Counted from the first letter of the stretch, positions 41,744 to 50,969 are shown. The stretch: DNA of 64,000 bases from Alphaproteobacteria bacterium (GCA_030424865.1 JAUHVR010000021.1:28629-92628); one strand, 5' to 3'. Numbers and translations are program-made. The notes: a model not told the origin generated them from the letters alone.

Positions 41744-42717
41744 GCCTTGCGCCCTATGTCCGCATCCTTGGGCGGGGGCCGTCGCGCGCGCGATCGTTGA
41801 CGCAGGAGGAAGCGCGCGAGGCGATGACCCTGATCCTGCAGGGCGACCAAGCGCCCGAGGCCATTGGCGCGCTGCTGATGCTGATGCGCTTTCGCGGCGA
41901 AAGCGCGGGTGAGATTGCGGGGTTCACGCAGGCCCTTCAGGCGGATCTGACGGACTGGGCGCAGGTGCCCGCCGCGCTGGATTGGCCCAGCTATGCCGCT
42001 GGGCGCAGCCGTGGCGCGCCGTGGTTCCTGTTGTCCGCGCGGTTGGTGGCGCAGGCCGGATACCCGGTGGTCCTGCACGGCTGGAATTCACACCAGAACC
42101 CGGTTGCCTCGGTTGCAATGGCGGTTAGGGCGCTTTGCCTGCCGGTTGCCGAGACCCCGGCGGCGGCAACTGCTGCCCTCGCTGCCCAAAACATCGTCTA
42201 TGTGCCCGCCGAACATCTGCACGCCCCCGCGCTAGAGCTTTTGAAGCTGCGTGATGTACTGGGCCTGCGGTCCTGTCTGAACACCGTCTTTCGCATGCTG
42301 AACCCCACGCAGGCCCCCGCGATGGTGCAGGGGGTCTTTCACCCTTCGTATCGCGATCTGCAAAGCGATGCCGGGCAGCTGCTGGGGCAATCCGCGCTCA
42401 GCGTCATCAAGGGCGGCGGCGGAGAGTTCGAACGCCACCCTGCAAAGACCATTGCGCTTTACGGTTTGAAAGATGGCCAGCCATTTGAGGAACCCGCGTT
42501 GCCGTTGATAGCGGAAACCCGCCGTCTGCATGACGGTGACGAGGTGGCGCTGACCGACCTTTGGTCGGGCGCGGCACTGGATGATTTTGCCACCGCCGCC
42601 ATCACCGGAACGGCGGCCCTGGCCCTTTACACCCTTGGCGCGGCGCCGGATCTGAGCCGGGCGCAGGCCCTGGCCGAGGATCTGTGGACCGCCCGCCACC
42701 AGGCCCGCGCGGCCTAA
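41740..42717 (+). CDS. Anthranilate phosphoribosyltransferase-like (TrpD2/YbiB-type) protein in the nas operon
   Basis: A 325-residue protein with the TrpD helical N-terminal domain (LTQEEAREAMTLILQGDQAP, LMLMRFRGESAGEIAGFTQA) and the phosphoribosyltransferase-like alpha/beta domain (VVLHGWNSHQNPVAS; LRSCLNTVFRMLNPTQAPAM). The loop that binds anthranilate/PRPP in true TrpD (KHGNR-type) is replaced by HGWNSHQN, so it is unlikely to make tryptophan precursors. The related E. coli TrpD2/YbiB binds nucleic acid. The ATG overlaps the nasA stop and cysG follows 10 bp later, so it belongs to the operon. Its function in nitrogen assimilation is unknown. Confidence 0.85.
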   Translation: MSLAPYVRILGRGPSRARSLTQEEAREAMTLILQGDQAPEAIGALLMLMRFRGESAGEIAGFTQALQADLTDWAQVPAALDWPSYAAGRSRGAPWFLLSARLVAQAGYPVVLHGWNSHQNPVASVAMAVRALCLPVAETPAAATAALAAQNIVYVPAEHLHAPALELLKLRDVLGLRSCLNTVFRMLNPTQAPAMVQGVFHPSYRDLQSDAGQLLGQSALSVIKGGGGEFERHPAKTIALYGLKDGQPFEEPALPLIAETRRLHDGDEVALTDLWSGAALDDFATAAITGTAALALYTLGAAPDLSRAQALAEDLWTARHQARAA

Positions 42718-42727
42718 GGAGAGAGCG

Positions 42728-44116
42728 ATGAAAACCTTTCCCATGTTCCTGAAGATGACCGGGCGATCTGTGCTGATCTGCGGCGGGGGAGAGCAGGCGG
42801 CGCAGAAATGCCGCCTGATGCTGAAGACCGAAGCACAGATCACCATAGCGGCCCCCGCGCTGGACGAAGAGCTTTCAGCGCTCGCGCGCGGGGGCCGGGT
42901 CACCTGGCACATGGACCGGGTGACGGTTGAAACGTTCCGCGGGCGTGCGCTGGTCTTTGTGGCGACGGGCTGTCCTGGGCTGGACGCTTCGCTGCATGCG
43001 CTGGCGGACGAGGCAGGTGCGTTGATCAACGTCGTTGACCAGCCAGAGCTTTGTGACGCCTATACGCCCTCGATCGTCGACCGCGATCCGGTTGTGGTCG
43101 CCATTGGTACCGAAGGGGCGGCCCCTGTGCTGGGGCGGCAGATCAAGACGCGGCTGGAACAGGAATTGGAGCCGCGATTGGGCGATCTGGTCGCGCTGGC
43201 GGGCCGTCTGCGCGCCAGGGCCGCTGCGCGGCTTCAGCCGCGGGCGCGGCGCGATCTGTGGCGCTGGGTGTTCAATGGCCCGGTGCGCGAGGCCCACGCC
43301 CGTGGCGCGGAACGCGAGGCCGCGCGGATGCTGAAAGAGACCATCGAGACCGGCAAGGTGCCCGAGGCGCAGCCCGCACCCGTGGCGCTGGTGGGCGCAG
43401 GACCGGGGTGCCGCGACCTGATCACCCTGCGCGGTGTGCAGCGCCTGCAAGAGGCGGACGTGATTTTTTACGACCGGCTGGTCGATCCGGGGCTGTTGGA
43501 GCTGGCGCGGCGCGATGCAGAGCGTGTCTACGTGGGCAAGACGCCCGGCGCCACGCAATGGCCGCAAGAACGGATCAACGCCCTGTTGGTCAATGCTGCG
43601 AAATCGGGCCAGCGGGTGGTGCGTCTGAAATGCGGCGATCCCGGCATCTTTGCGCGCGGCGCCGAAGAGGCCGAGGCGCTGGCCGAGGCCGGCATCGCGG
43701 TCGAGATCGTGCCCGGCGTGACCGCCGCCAGCGCGGCAGCGGCCGCGGAGGGCGAGTTCCTGACCAAACGCGGTCGCAATGACACGCTGGTGCTGACCAC
43801 GGGCCACCACGAAGACGGTCGCGGCGCTCCGGAATGGCTGGCGCAGCTGCAATCGGGGGTTCGTGTGGCCGTCTACATGGGCATCACCAAGGCCAGTGAC
43901 ATCGTCGCTGCGCTGGACCGTGGTGGGCTGGCAGATCAGACCGAGGTGCTGATCGTCAGTCAGGCGGAAACGCCGGAGCAACAGCGCTTTCGCTGCCGCG
44001 CCTCGGATCTGGTGGCGACGATCGCGGACCATCAGATCCCGCATCCTGCGATGCTGTTCCTCTCGCTCGATCAGGCGGAGCAGATGTCAGAGCGCCCGGC
44101 GTTGCGACTGGCCTAG
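42728..44116 (+). CDS. cysG: Siroheme synthase CysG (trifunctional)
   Basis: A 462-residue fusion. The N-terminal CysG_A part has an NAD-binding dehydrogenase/ferrochelatase domain (VLICGGGEQAAQKCRL; INVVDQPELCDAYTPSIVDR). The C-terminal part is uroporphyrinogen-III methyltransferase (VALVGAGPGCRDLITLRGVQ; VIFYDRLVDP; RLKCGDPGIFARGAEEAEAL; VPGVTAASAAA). It turns uroporphyrinogen III into siroheme, the cofactor of NirB encoded upstream. The Ser that is phosphorylated in Salmonella CysG is Ala here (GAAPVLGR). Its stop interlocks with the stop of the convergent WYL regulator. Confidence 0.95.
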   Translation: MKTFPMFLKMTGRSVLICGGGEQAAQKCRLMLKTEAQITIAAPALDEELSALARGGRVTWHMDRVTVETFRGRALVFVATGCPGLDASLHALADEAGALINVVDQPELCDAYTPSIVDRDPVVVAIGTEGAAPVLGRQIKTRLEQELEPRLGDLVALAGRLRARAAARLQPRARRDLWRWVFNGPVREAHARGAEREAARMLKETIETGKVPEAQPAPVALVGAGPGCRDLITLRGVQRLQEADVIFYDRLVDPGLLELARRDAERVYVGKTPGATQWPQERINALLVNAAKSGQRVVRLKCGDPGIFARGAEEAEALAEAGIAVEIVPGVTAASAAAAAEGEFLTKRGRNDTLVLTTGHHEDGRGAPEWLAQLQSGVRVAVYMGITKASDIVAALDRGGLADQTEVLIVSQAETPEQQRFRCRASDLVATIADHQIPHPAMLFLSLDQAEQMSERPALRLA

Positions 44117-44778
44117 TCCCCTCGGGCCTCGAAGTCCGACAGCCGTTTGCCCGGCTCGTCGACAAAAAGACCCGGCAGAACCTGCAGGGTGACAATCTGG
44201 TCAAAGCGGAACCGTGCAAAATCCTCGGCGGTTTCGTCCCAGACGGTGCACGTCCAGACACGGCCCCAATAGTCCAGCTGCAAGGGCCGCACGACGTGGC
44301 GCGTGTCGTCCCCCGACAGGGTCACGGCCAGCCTTTGGCGCGCGCGAATGGCAGAGCGAAAAGCAGGCATGTGCGCAAAGCCCTGTGCGGCCTCGGCGAA
44401 CAGCTGGGTGGCAAAGCCAAAGCTGTTGGGCGCGCTTTCGGTGTCCTCGGGCAGGACGGCCTCGATCTTGGCCGAAAGTGACCGCGCGGCCTCTGGCAGG
44501 TCGTCCATCGCGCTTTCGCCCACGACAGCCAGCCCAAGGTGCAGCGCCTCAAGCTCGCGTTCGGTCAAGTTCAGCGGGGGCAGGGTGACGGCGGACTGGG
44601 CGGTGTAGCCATAGCCCCGCGCACCCTCGACCGGCACGCCCGAGGCCGCCAGCGTTTCCATGTCGCGATAGATCGTGCGGACCGAAACCCCCAGATCCTG
44701 GGCCATGGCCTCGGCCGTGTGCAGCCGCCCGTCCTTGAGACGTGACATCAATGCATAAAGGCGATCGGCCCGTTTCAT
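44113..44778 (-). CDS. YafY-type HTH/WYL-domain transcriptional regulator
   Basis: A 221-residue regulator. A DeoR-like winged helix comes first (residues 1-60, DRLYALMSRLKDGRLHTAEA, VSVRTIYRDMETLAASGV), then a helical linker and a WYL-like domain (LQLDYWGRVWTCTVWDETAEDFARFRFDQI). WYL domains sense small ligands or nucleic acids. The ATG at 44778 was preferred over an upstream frame lacking the HTH start. Two 18-bp tandem repeats lie 32 bp upstream of the start, fitting autoregulation. Target genes are unknown. Confidence 0.88.
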   Translation of the reverse strand: MKRADRLYALMSRLKDGRLHTAEAMAQDLGVSVRTIYRDMETLAASGVPVEGARGYGYTAQSAVTLPPLNLTERELEALHLGLAVVGESAMDDLPEAARSLSAKIEAVLPEDTESAPNSFGFATQLFAEAAQGFAHMPAFRSAIRARQRLAVTLSGDDTRHVVRPLQLDYWGRVWTCTVWDETAEDFARFRFDQIVTLQVLPGLFVDEPGKRLSDFEARGD

Positions 44779-44809
44779 CGCGAATCTCTGCCTGTTTCCT
44801 GAGCGCCAT

Positions 44810-44845
44810 ACTGACAGAAACCTGACAACTGACAATCTCTTGACA
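44810..44845 (-). promoter_or_regulatory. Tandem 18-bp TGACA repeat, candidate operator of the WYL regulator
   Basis: Two adjoining 18-bp units, ACTGACAGAAACCTGACA (44810-44827) and ACTGACAATCTCTTGACA (44828-44845), agree at 13 of 18 positions. TGACA occurs four times with start-to-start spacing 11, 7 and 11 bp. The block lies between the WYL gene and tatA, close to the WYL start codon. Confidence 0.55.
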
Positions 44846-44965
44846 CATAGAGTGCCGGATCGGCGCGATTTGCCACTTTCGGCCCCCGAACGCAGCCTTT
44901 ACATACGGGTCCTGAGATAGACACGAGGAGCGCCAAGAGGCGCTGCATGTCACAAGGAGAGAGAC

Positions 44966-45184
44966 ATGGGTATCGGAAACATTGGCCTGCCGGGCCTTCT
45001 GCTGATCGCGGTTGTGGTGCTGGTGCTGTTCGGGCGCGGCAAGATCTCGTCACTGATGGGCGAAGTGGGCAAGGGCATCACGGCCTTCAAGAAGGGCGTG
45101 AACGATGGCGCCAAAGAGCTGGAAGACGACGCAGCCGAAGCCGCCAAGGACGTGACCCCCGAGGATCAGAAAGACAAGGTCTGA
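44966..45184 (+). CDS. tatA: Twin-arginine translocase subunit TatA
   Basis: A 72-residue protein with a short N-terminal transmembrane helix (GLPGLLLIAVVVLVLFG), the FGRGKI hinge, an amphipathic helix (SLMGEVGKGITAFKKGV) and an acidic tail. This is the canonical TatA layout that forms the Tat pore. AAGGAGAG precedes the ATG. First gene of tatABC; tatB begins 3 bp after its stop. Confidence 0.95.
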   Translation: MGIGNIGLPGLLLIAVVVLVLFGRGKISSLMGEVGKGITAFKKGVNDGAKELEDDAAEAAKDVTPEDQKDKV

Positions 45185-45187
45185 TCC

Positions 45188-45652
45188 ATGGGCGGGCTTA
45201 GCTGGAGCGAGCTTCTGGTCATCGGGGTTGTGGCGCTGATCGTCGTCGGCCCCAAGGACCTGCCGAAGCTATTCCAAAACGTCGGTCGTTTTGTCGGCAA
45301 GGCGCGCGGGATGGCGCGCGAATTCAGCCGCGCGATGAACGACGCCGCCAATGAAACGGGTGTCAAGGACGTGGCGCAGACCTTCAAGTCTGCGGCCAAC
45401 CCGATGGGCGCCGCGATGGACGGGGTCAAGGACGCCGCCAATTCGATGATGAACCTCGACCCCAACAGCGAGACCGGCAAGCTGGCCGCCGAGCGGGACG
45501 AGGCACGCAAGAAGATCGAGGCCACAACCGCCCGCAAGCAGGCCGAGCGCCTGCAGAAAGAGGCGGATGCGGCGCTGGCGCGGGCCAATGAGCTGGAACC
45601 GCCAGCCGATGCGCCTGCGGTCGAAAGCAAGGCAGACGAGAGCAAGGCATGA
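45188..45652 (+). CDS. tatB: Twin-arginine translocase subunit TatB
   Basis: A 154-residue protein with an N-terminal helix ([20 protein letters not shown]) including the conserved Glu and the VGPKDLP hinge of TatB. An amphipathic helix and a long charged coiled-coil tail (about 95-154, rich in Glu/Lys/Ala) follow. It forms the substrate receptor with TatC. Its stop overlaps the tatC ATG. Confidence 0.95.
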   Translation: MGGLSWSELLVIGVVALIVVGPKDLPKLFQNVGRFVGKARGMAREFSRAMNDAANETGVKDVAQTFKSAANPMGAAMDGVKDAANSMMNLDPNSETGKLAAERDEARKKIEATTARKQAERLQKEADAALARANELEPPADAPAVESKADESKA

Positions 45653-46584
45653 GCGCAGAAGACGAGATCGAAGACAGCTCGGCCCCGCTGATCGAGCATC
45701 TGGCCGAGCTGCGCACGCGGCTGATCCGCTCGGTCGTGGCGCTGCTCATTGGCATCTGCGTGTGCTTTGTGCCGATCCAGGGCGATTTCCTGGCGCAGCA
45801 CATCCTGGAATTCCTGTTGGTGCCGATCGAAAACTCGCTGCGCGCGCTGGGGGACCCTTCGCCGACGCTGCAGTACACCAGTCCGCAGGAATACCTGTTC
45901 ACGCTGTTCCGGATCTCGATGGTCTTTGGCTTTGCACTGTCGTTCCCCTACATCGCCAACCAGATGTGGCGGTTCATTGCGCCGGGGCTGTACAAGTCGG
46001 AAAAGTCGGCCTTTCTGCCCTTTCTGATCGCTTCGCCGGTAATGTTCCTGCTGGGCGCGAGCTTTGCGCATTTTGTCGTGACGCCGCTGGCGATGAACTT
46101 CTTCCTGGGGTTCGCGGATATTAGCTCGATCTTTGCCAACCTGCTGGGCCAGGCGGTGCCGGATCTGCCGGCCGATGCGGCGGTGGTCCCGGCCACGGAC
46201 GAAGGCATCAAGATCACCTTCTTTGGTAAGGTGAACGAGTCGCTGCACATCACGCTGGTTTTCATCATGGCCTTTGGCCTGTGTTTCCAGCTGCCGGTTC
46301 TCTTGACCCTTATGGGCAAGGCGGGTCTGGTCAGTGCCGAGGGTCTGGGCAACGTCCGCAAATACGCGATGGTCGGCATTCTGGTGCTGGCCGCCGTTGT
46401 GACGCCGCCGGATGTCGTGACGCAGCTGATCCTGTTCACCGTGGTCTACGGGCTGTACGAGGTCTCGATCTTCCTGGTGAAACGGGTCGAAAAGCAGCGC
46501 GAGGCGCGGTTGCGGGCCGAGGGCTACTATGACGACGAAGATGAAGACGACGATCCTTTGATGAAGGAATTCGATGACAAGTGA
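45649..46584 (+). CDS. tatC: Twin-arginine translocase subunit TatC
   Basis: A 311-residue protein with six transmembrane helices and TatC signatures: [18 protein letters not shown] near the start, [35 protein letters not shown] loop insertion at about 165-195 carries hydrophilic sequence. The C terminus is highly acidic ([17 protein letters not shown]). It recognises twin-arginine signal peptides. Its last 11 bp overlap the DUF815 gene. Confidence 0.95.
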   Translation: MSAEDEIEDSSAPLIEHLAELRTRLIRSVVALLIGICVCFVPIQGDFLAQHILEFLLVPIENSLRALGDPSPTLQYTSPQEYLFTLFRISMVFGFALSFPYIANQMWRFIAPGLYKSEKSAFLPFLIASPVMFLLGASFAHFVVTPLAMNFFLGFADISSIFANLLGQAVPDLPADAAVVPATDEGIKITFFGKVNESLHITLVFIMAFGLCFQLPVLLTLMGKAGLVSAEGLGNVRKYAMVGILVLAAVVTPPDVVTQLILFTVVYGLYEVSIFLVKRVEKQREARLRAEGYYDDEDEDDDPLMKEFDDK

Positions 46585-47416
46585 TCCTTACGAGCGGATC
46601 GCAGCGGCGCTGGAGCGGATGGCTCCGGCGCCGCTTGCCGTTCCGGACTTTGATGCCGCAGACGCTTTTGTCTGGCATGTGGACCCCGACCGGCTGGAGC
46701 CGGTGCCGAAGGTTTCCCGGGTCGACCTGGCCCTGCTGGTGGGCGTGGATCGCAGCCGCGACACGCTTCTGGCCAACACCGAGCAGTTTGCGCGCGGGCT
46801 GCCTGCAAACAACGCGCTTTTGTGGGGCGCGCGGGGCATGGGCAAATCCAGCCTGGTGAAGGCCGTGCATGCCGATATCATCGCCAAGGGGTTGCCGCTG
46901 AAGATCGTGGAACTGCAGCGCGAGGATCTGCCCTCGGTCGGACGGCTGCTCAACATGCTGCGCAGCTCGGACCATCGCTTTGTTCTGTTCTGTGATGACC
47001 TGTCGTTCAGCCATGACGACCAGCACTACAAATCGCTGAAGGCGGTGCTGGATGGCGGGATCGAAGGGCGACCGGACAACGTGGTGTTCTATGCGACCTC
47101 GAACCGGCGCCACCTTATGCCGCGGGACATGATCGAAAACGAACGTTCCAGCGCGATCAACCCGGCGGAAGCGGTCGAAGAGAAGGTGTCCTTGAGTGAC
47201 CGATTTGGTCTGTGGCTGGGCTTTCACCCCTGCACGCAGGATCAGTACCTAGCGATGATCGACGGGTATTGCGCGGCTGCTGGTCTGGTGGTCGATGCCG
47301 AGGAACTGCGGGCTGAGGCCATCGAATGGCAGGCCACACGCGGCGCGCGCTCGGGCCGGGTGGCCTGGCAGTTCTTTACCGATCTGGCCGGGCGCAAAGG
47401 GGTGAGCCTGTCTTGA
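46574..47416 (+). CDS. DUF815-family AAA+ ATPase
   Basis: A 280-residue protein with Walker A GARGMGKSSLVKAV near residue 83, Walker B VLFCDDLSF near 136, and the sensor-like FYATSNRRHLMPRDM. This order is characteristic of DUF815 ATPases. It overlaps the end of tatC by 11 bp, so it is translated with the Tat genes. Its role is unknown; a chaperone-like function for Tat substrates or cofactor enzymes is possible but unsupported here. A perfect 9-bp hairpin at 47423-47444 follows. Confidence 0.88.
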   Translation: MTSDPYERIAAALERMAPAPLAVPDFDAADAFVWHVDPDRLEPVPKVSRVDLALLVGVDRSRDTLLANTEQFARGLPANNALLWGARGMGKSSLVKAVHADIIAKGLPLKIVELQREDLPSVGRLLNMLRSSDHRFVLFCDDLSFSHDDQHYKSLKAVLDGGIEGRPDNVVFYATSNRRHLMPRDMIENERSSAINPAEAVEEKVSLSDRFGLWLGFHPCTQDQYLAMIDGYCAAAGLVVDAEELRAEAIEWQATRGARSGRVAWQFFTDLAGRKGVSLS

Positions 47417-47422
47417 AATTGG

Positions 47423-47475
47423 GCCTGATCCTTGCGGATCAGGCGCAGGTTTGTCTCGGCCCCGCCTTTGGCGGG
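47423..47475 (+). terminator. Two hairpins after the tat operon
   Basis: GCCTGATCC/GGATCAGGC (47423-47431/47436-47444) and CCCGCC/GGCGGG (47461-47466/47470-47475) are perfect stems lying between the convergent DUF815 and nlpD genes. Neither has a strong T-tract, but the first is followed by GTTTGT. They probably mark the end of the tat transcript. Confidence 0.5.
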
Positions 47476-47515
47476 CGCCTCGGGTGGGCGCCCGGTGTCA
47501 GATGTTGGGCCCCAA

Positions 47516-48703
47516 TCAGTTCAGGTAGTCGAGTGGGTCGACGCTTTCGTAGCCTTCGCGCACCTCGAAGTGCAGGAACGGCGCATCCGCGGCGCGGACC
47601 TTGCCCAGGCGCTGACCCTTGCTGACGCTGTCGCCGCGCTTGACGGTGATGCCGTCCAGGTTGGTGTAGATTGTCGTCAGGTTGCCCGGGTGGCTGATCA
47701 GCAGGATCGGCACGCCATCCGGGGTTTCGCTGATGTGCGAGACCGACCCGCTGGCGGCGGCTTTGACCGACGTGCCAGCGGCTGCAGCGATGTCGATGCC
47801 ATCGTTGCGACCCTTGGCATAGGCCCGGATGATCGACCCGGAAACCGGGTAGACCATGGCAGCGCCAGAGCTGGCGGCCTCTTCCTCGACCGGTTTCTGT
47901 CCGATGTCGGGGGCCTTGATCTCGTCATCTTCGACCTCGGGCTCAAGCGCGACTGCGGCGATCTCTTCGTCCGGCAGCGGCTTCTTGGCGCTGGGGGGCT
48001 GCGGGGTCGCCGAGCCTTCGCCCGGTTTGCTGCCATCTTCGCCCAGAAGGGCAACGGGTTCCGAGGCATCGGCGACGGGGATCAGCAGGTATTGGCCTTC
48101 GCGGATCGTGAAGTTGCGATCCAGCGCGTTCCAATCCGCGATTGAGCGGACCGAGATGTTGTAGAGCCTTGACAGCGTATAGACCGTTTCGCCGCGCTTG
48201 ACCTTGTGCCGCACGGGTTCTGGGCCGACATCCGGCAGAGGTTTGGTGTCGACCTTGGGCGTGGTGTCTGCCGCACTGTCGATGGCGCTGCTGGCCAGTT
48301 CAGTGATGTCGATGTTCGACGCCGCGCCGTCCTGCGGTGCCGCGACCTTGCGGGGCAGGGCGACAATCTCGCCCCGGCGCAGGCTGTCTTCGAGCGTCAG
48401 ACCGTTGAACTTGGCAATGTCCTCGGCCGGAAGCCCGACCCGGGCCGCGAGCGAGTCGATCGTGTCGCCCCGGCGCGCCACGGCCACCTGGTAGGTCGGG
48501 TAGGTGATGATGCCGCGTTCGTCGGGTTCGGGCCGCGAATGAGCGGCATCGCGGGCCGCCTGCGTGGTGTCGAAGTTGTTCCCGATGCTGCTGCGCAGGT
48601 CGATGTCCAGGCCGTCGGTACAGGCCGCAAGCAGCGCGACCAGCGAAACGGTGCCCAGAATGCGAATGGGGCGAAAGGGGGCTAGGAGAGGTGTCATCGT
48701 CAC
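47516..48703 (-). CDS. nlpD: NlpD-like LysM/LytM (M23) lipoprotein with degenerate active site
   Basis: A 395-residue lipoprotein (lipobox LLAAC, Cys near residue 28). Two LysM domains bind peptidoglycan (VARRGDTIDSLAARVGLPAE near 75; VKRGETVYTLSRLYNISVRS near 168). A C-terminal M23/LytM domain follows (about 285-395). The metal ligands are mostly lost: NDGIDIA has Asn where the first His should be, YTNLDG also has Asn, and only LHFEVR keeps its His. Such degenerate LytM proteins activate murein amidases instead of cutting. It is last in surE-pcm-nlpD. Confidence 0.92.
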   Translation of the reverse strand: MTMTPLLAPFRPIRILGTVSLVALLAACTDGLDIDLRSSIGNNFDTTQAARDAAHSRPEPDERGIITYPTYQVAVARRGDTIDSLAARVGLPAEDIAKFNGLTLEDSLRRGEIVALPRKVAAPQDGAASNIDITELASSAIDSAADTTPKVDTKPLPDVGPEPVRHKVKRGETVYTLSRLYNISVRSIADWNALDRNFTIREGQYLLIPVADASEPVALLGEDGSKPGEGSATPQPPSAKKPLPDEEIAAVALEPEVEDDEIKAPDIGQKPVEEEAASSGAAMVYPVSGSIIRAYAKGRNDGIDIAAAAGTSVKAAASGSVSHISETPDGVPILLISHPGNLTTIYTNLDGITVKRGDSVSKGQRLGKVRAADAPFLHFEVREGYESVDPLDYLN

Positions 48704-48771
48704 TCGTTCCTCTGACGCGTTCTGTCATTTTGTGCAGAACGTCGATCTTCTGGCCGGAATGGGCCGGGCGG

Positions 48772-49416
48772 TTAGGTATCCTTGCCCAGCCCCTCGACCA
48801 GGGGAACAAAGCGGACCGGGCGCAGCTCGTCATAGTCGAACCCGGTCTCGTGCCGGGTGACACGGATCAGGCTTTGCACCGTGTCCGACTGGCCAACGGG
48901 CACGACCATAATACCGCCAATCTTGAGTTGGGCCAAGAGAGGCCCCGGCGGGTCCTCGGCCGCAGCTGTCACAAGAATGCGATCAAAGGGCGCCTGATCG
49001 GGCAACCCAAAGCTGCCATCGGCCGCAAAAGCGGTGATGTTCACAAGCCCCAGATCGTCAAAGATCTGGCGCGCGGCGCGCACCAGACGGCGGTGTCGGT
49101 CGACCGTATAGACCCGCCGCGCCAGAAGGCTGAGGATGGCCGCCTGATAGCCCGACCCGGTCCCCACCTCGAGCACCTTGTCCCGGGGCGAGATCTGCAG
49201 CGCCTGGGTCATCAGCCCCACCACAGAGGGCTGCGAGATCGTCTGTCCGCAGGCGATCGGCAGTGGCATGTCTTCGTAGGCGCGGTCGCTGAAATAGCCG
49301 CGCACAAACAAGGCGCGGTCAATTTTTTCCATTGCCGTCAACACCTTGGTGTCTGTGACTCCCTTGGACCTGAGGGAGAACAGGAACTGCATCTTGAGTT
49401 CGGCATCGAACGTCAT
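48772..49416 (-). CDS. pcm: Protein-L-isoaspartate O-methyltransferase
   Basis: A 214-residue SAM-dependent methyltransferase with motif [20 protein letters not shown] near residue 79, the substrate motif [19 protein letters not shown] near 54, and [19 protein letters not shown]. It repairs isoaspartyl residues in aged proteins. Its ATG overlaps the surE stop, and nlpD starts 68 bp after its end. This gene order is widespread in proteobacteria. Confidence 0.94.
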   Translation of the reverse strand: MTFDAELKMQFLFSLRSKGVTDTKVLTAMEKIDRALFVRGYFSDRAYEDMPLPIACGQTISQPSVVGLMTQALQISPRDKVLEVGTGSGYQAAILSLLARRVYTVDRHRRLVRAARQIFDDLGLVNITAFAADGSFGLPDQAPFDRILVTAAAEDPPGPLLAQLKIGGIMVVPVGQSDTVQSLIRVTRHETGFDYDELRPVRFVPLVEGLGKDT

Positions 49417-50198
49417 GAGAAGGCAGCACCAAGCGCCGCCAGCGCGTCATGAGCGGTCAGATCGGCGCGCATCGGAGTGACCGAGATATAGCTCGCAAGG
49501 TTGGCATGGGCGTCGGTGTCGGGTGCCACGGGCGCGCGTTGGTCCCCGCCGCGGATCCACAGGAACCGGCGGCCCGAAGGCGAGAGATGCGGCTCGACCG
49601 AGAAGCCGGTGTTGTCGCGCAGACCCTGCTGAACCACCTTGGTGCCCTTGACGGCATCCGCCGGAACCGGCGGGAAATTCACGTTGTAGAACAAGCGGTA
49701 ACCCGCCCCGGGGGTCGGATCAGCAGCGAGAATCCGCCGAATGGTGTCCACCCCGTGCTGCGCTGCCGTCTCAAAGGGATTCGCCAGATGCAGGTTTTCG
49801 GGCCCGTAGTACTGTGACAGGGCAATCGCCGGAAAGCCTTGAAGAGCACCTTCGAGGGCGCCTCCGATGGTGCCCGAGTACATCACGTTCTCGGCCGAAT
49901 TGTTGCCCCGGTTCACGCCCGACAGGATCAGGTCGGGCGGGGCGTCCTTCATCACGTCGTGAATGCCGGCCAGCACACAATCGGCCGGGCTGCCCTCGGT
50001 CGCGAAGCGACGGGGCCCAAGTTGGGTGATCATGGTCGGATGGGTGTAGCTGACGCAATGCGAGACGCCGGATTGTTCAAAGGCGGGCGCGACGGTCCAG
50101 ACCTCTCCGTCAGAACCGGCAAGCTCGTTGGCGATGTCTTCGAGTGTTTTCAGCCCGGGGGCGCTGATGCCGTCGTCGTTGGTGATGAGAATGCGCAT
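49413..50198 (-). CDS. surE: 5'/3'-nucleotidase SurE
   Basis: A 261-residue SurE phosphatase with the N-terminal metal site [16 protein letters not shown] (Asp8, Asp9), Ser in [15 protein letters not shown] and Asn in [14 protein letters not shown]. The C-terminal dimer-swap region ends [18 protein letters not shown]. It dephosphorylates nucleoside monophosphates. First gene of surE-pcm-nlpD. Confidence 0.95.
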   Translation of the reverse strand: MRILITNDDGISAPGLKTLEDIANELAGSDGEVWTVAPAFEQSGVSHCVSYTHPTMITQLGPRRFATEGSPADCVLAGIHDVMKDAPPDLILSGVNRGNNSAENVMYSGTIGGALEGALQGFPAIALSQYYGPENLHLANPFETAAQHGVDTIRRILAADPTPGAGYRLFYNVNFPPVPADAVKGTKVVQQGLRDNTGFSVEPHLSPSGRRFLWIRGGDQRAPVAPDTDAHANLASYISVTPMRADLTAHDALAALGAAFS

Positions 50199-50258
50199 GG
50201 ATCCGCCCGCTTGCGAGTTTTTCCTTGTCTAGGGGAAGGGCGCGTTTGGGGCAAGCGA

Positions 50259-50912
50259 TCAGGGCAAAGCCGCGACATATCCGCAGGATACACGCGACGG
50301 CGGGCCCTTGCGAAAAGGCACCTGAAGGATCGTCTGGAACCCGGCGCGCTGCAACATGGCTTGGATGTCCCGCGGACGGTGCGAGCTGTGTTTCCAGCGC
50401 CAGCGGACCAGCGCGGTGCACCAATGGGGTTTCGAGACCGACAGGATCAGCACGCCGCCCGGGCGCAGACGGCTGGCAAACCAGTGCAGGCAGGCCTCGG
50501 GGTCCGGGGTGTGTTCGATCACATGGGCGCAGAGGATGCGGTTGTAACACGCGGGTTCTGGGCTCTCGCCGCCCACCGCTCCGGTCAGCGTCTGGGCAAA
50601 GGGCAGGGCGCGCTGCGCTTCGGCCAGCATCAAGGGGGACAGATCCAGCAGGTCCAGATCCGGCGGGCCGGTCAGGGCGTTGCAGTAGCTGACCGACAGC
50701 GCCCCGGTGCCGCACCCTGCGTCCAGCACCCGCATTCCGGGCCTGTGTGGCCAACTTGCAAGCGCGGTGCGGATCAGATCGGCATAGGCCGCGTCGAACC
50801 CCAGTTTTTCGATCCCGTCCTGCCAGCTGCCAGCCGCATTGTCATAGATCTCGGCCAGCGGCAGAGGGTCCGGCGGCAGTCGCCGCAAGGAAAAGGGAAA
50901 GACGCGGTTCAT
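50259..50912 (-). CDS. Class I SAM-dependent methyltransferase
   Basis: A 217-residue methyltransferase: SAM motif I RVLDAGCGTGALSV, Asp-rich motif II DLDLLDLSPLML, and LCAHVIEHTPDPEACLHW. The N-terminal region has the YDNAAGSWQDGIEKLGF pattern. It superficially recalls magnesium-protoporphyrin methyltransferase (BchM) and UbiG-like enzymes, but no photosynthesis genes are near. I chose the ATG at 50912 over an in-frame TTG at 50948. The substrate is unknown. Confidence 0.8.
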   Translation of the reverse strand: MNRVFPFSLRRLPPDPLPLAEIYDNAAGSWQDGIEKLGFDAAYADLIRTALASWPHRPGMRVLDAGCGTGALSVSYCNALTGPPDLDLLDLSPLMLAEAQRALPFAQTLTGAVGGESPEPACYNRILCAHVIEHTPDPEACLHWFASRLRPGGVLILSVSKPHWCTALVRWRWKHSSHRPRDIQAMLQRAGFQTILQVPFRKGPPSRVSCGYVAALP

Positions 50913-50969
50913 GAGACCAATCAGGCCATTTGCACGGCCATTGGTCAAGTCATCCGTTTGTGATGTGGC

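Noticed and set aside
42728..44116. Reading the Ala at the Salmonella phospho-Ser position of CysG as a loss of function
   Set aside because: The remaining catalytic regions are intact and the Ser is regulatory in Salmonella; Ala there is probably normal in this lineage.
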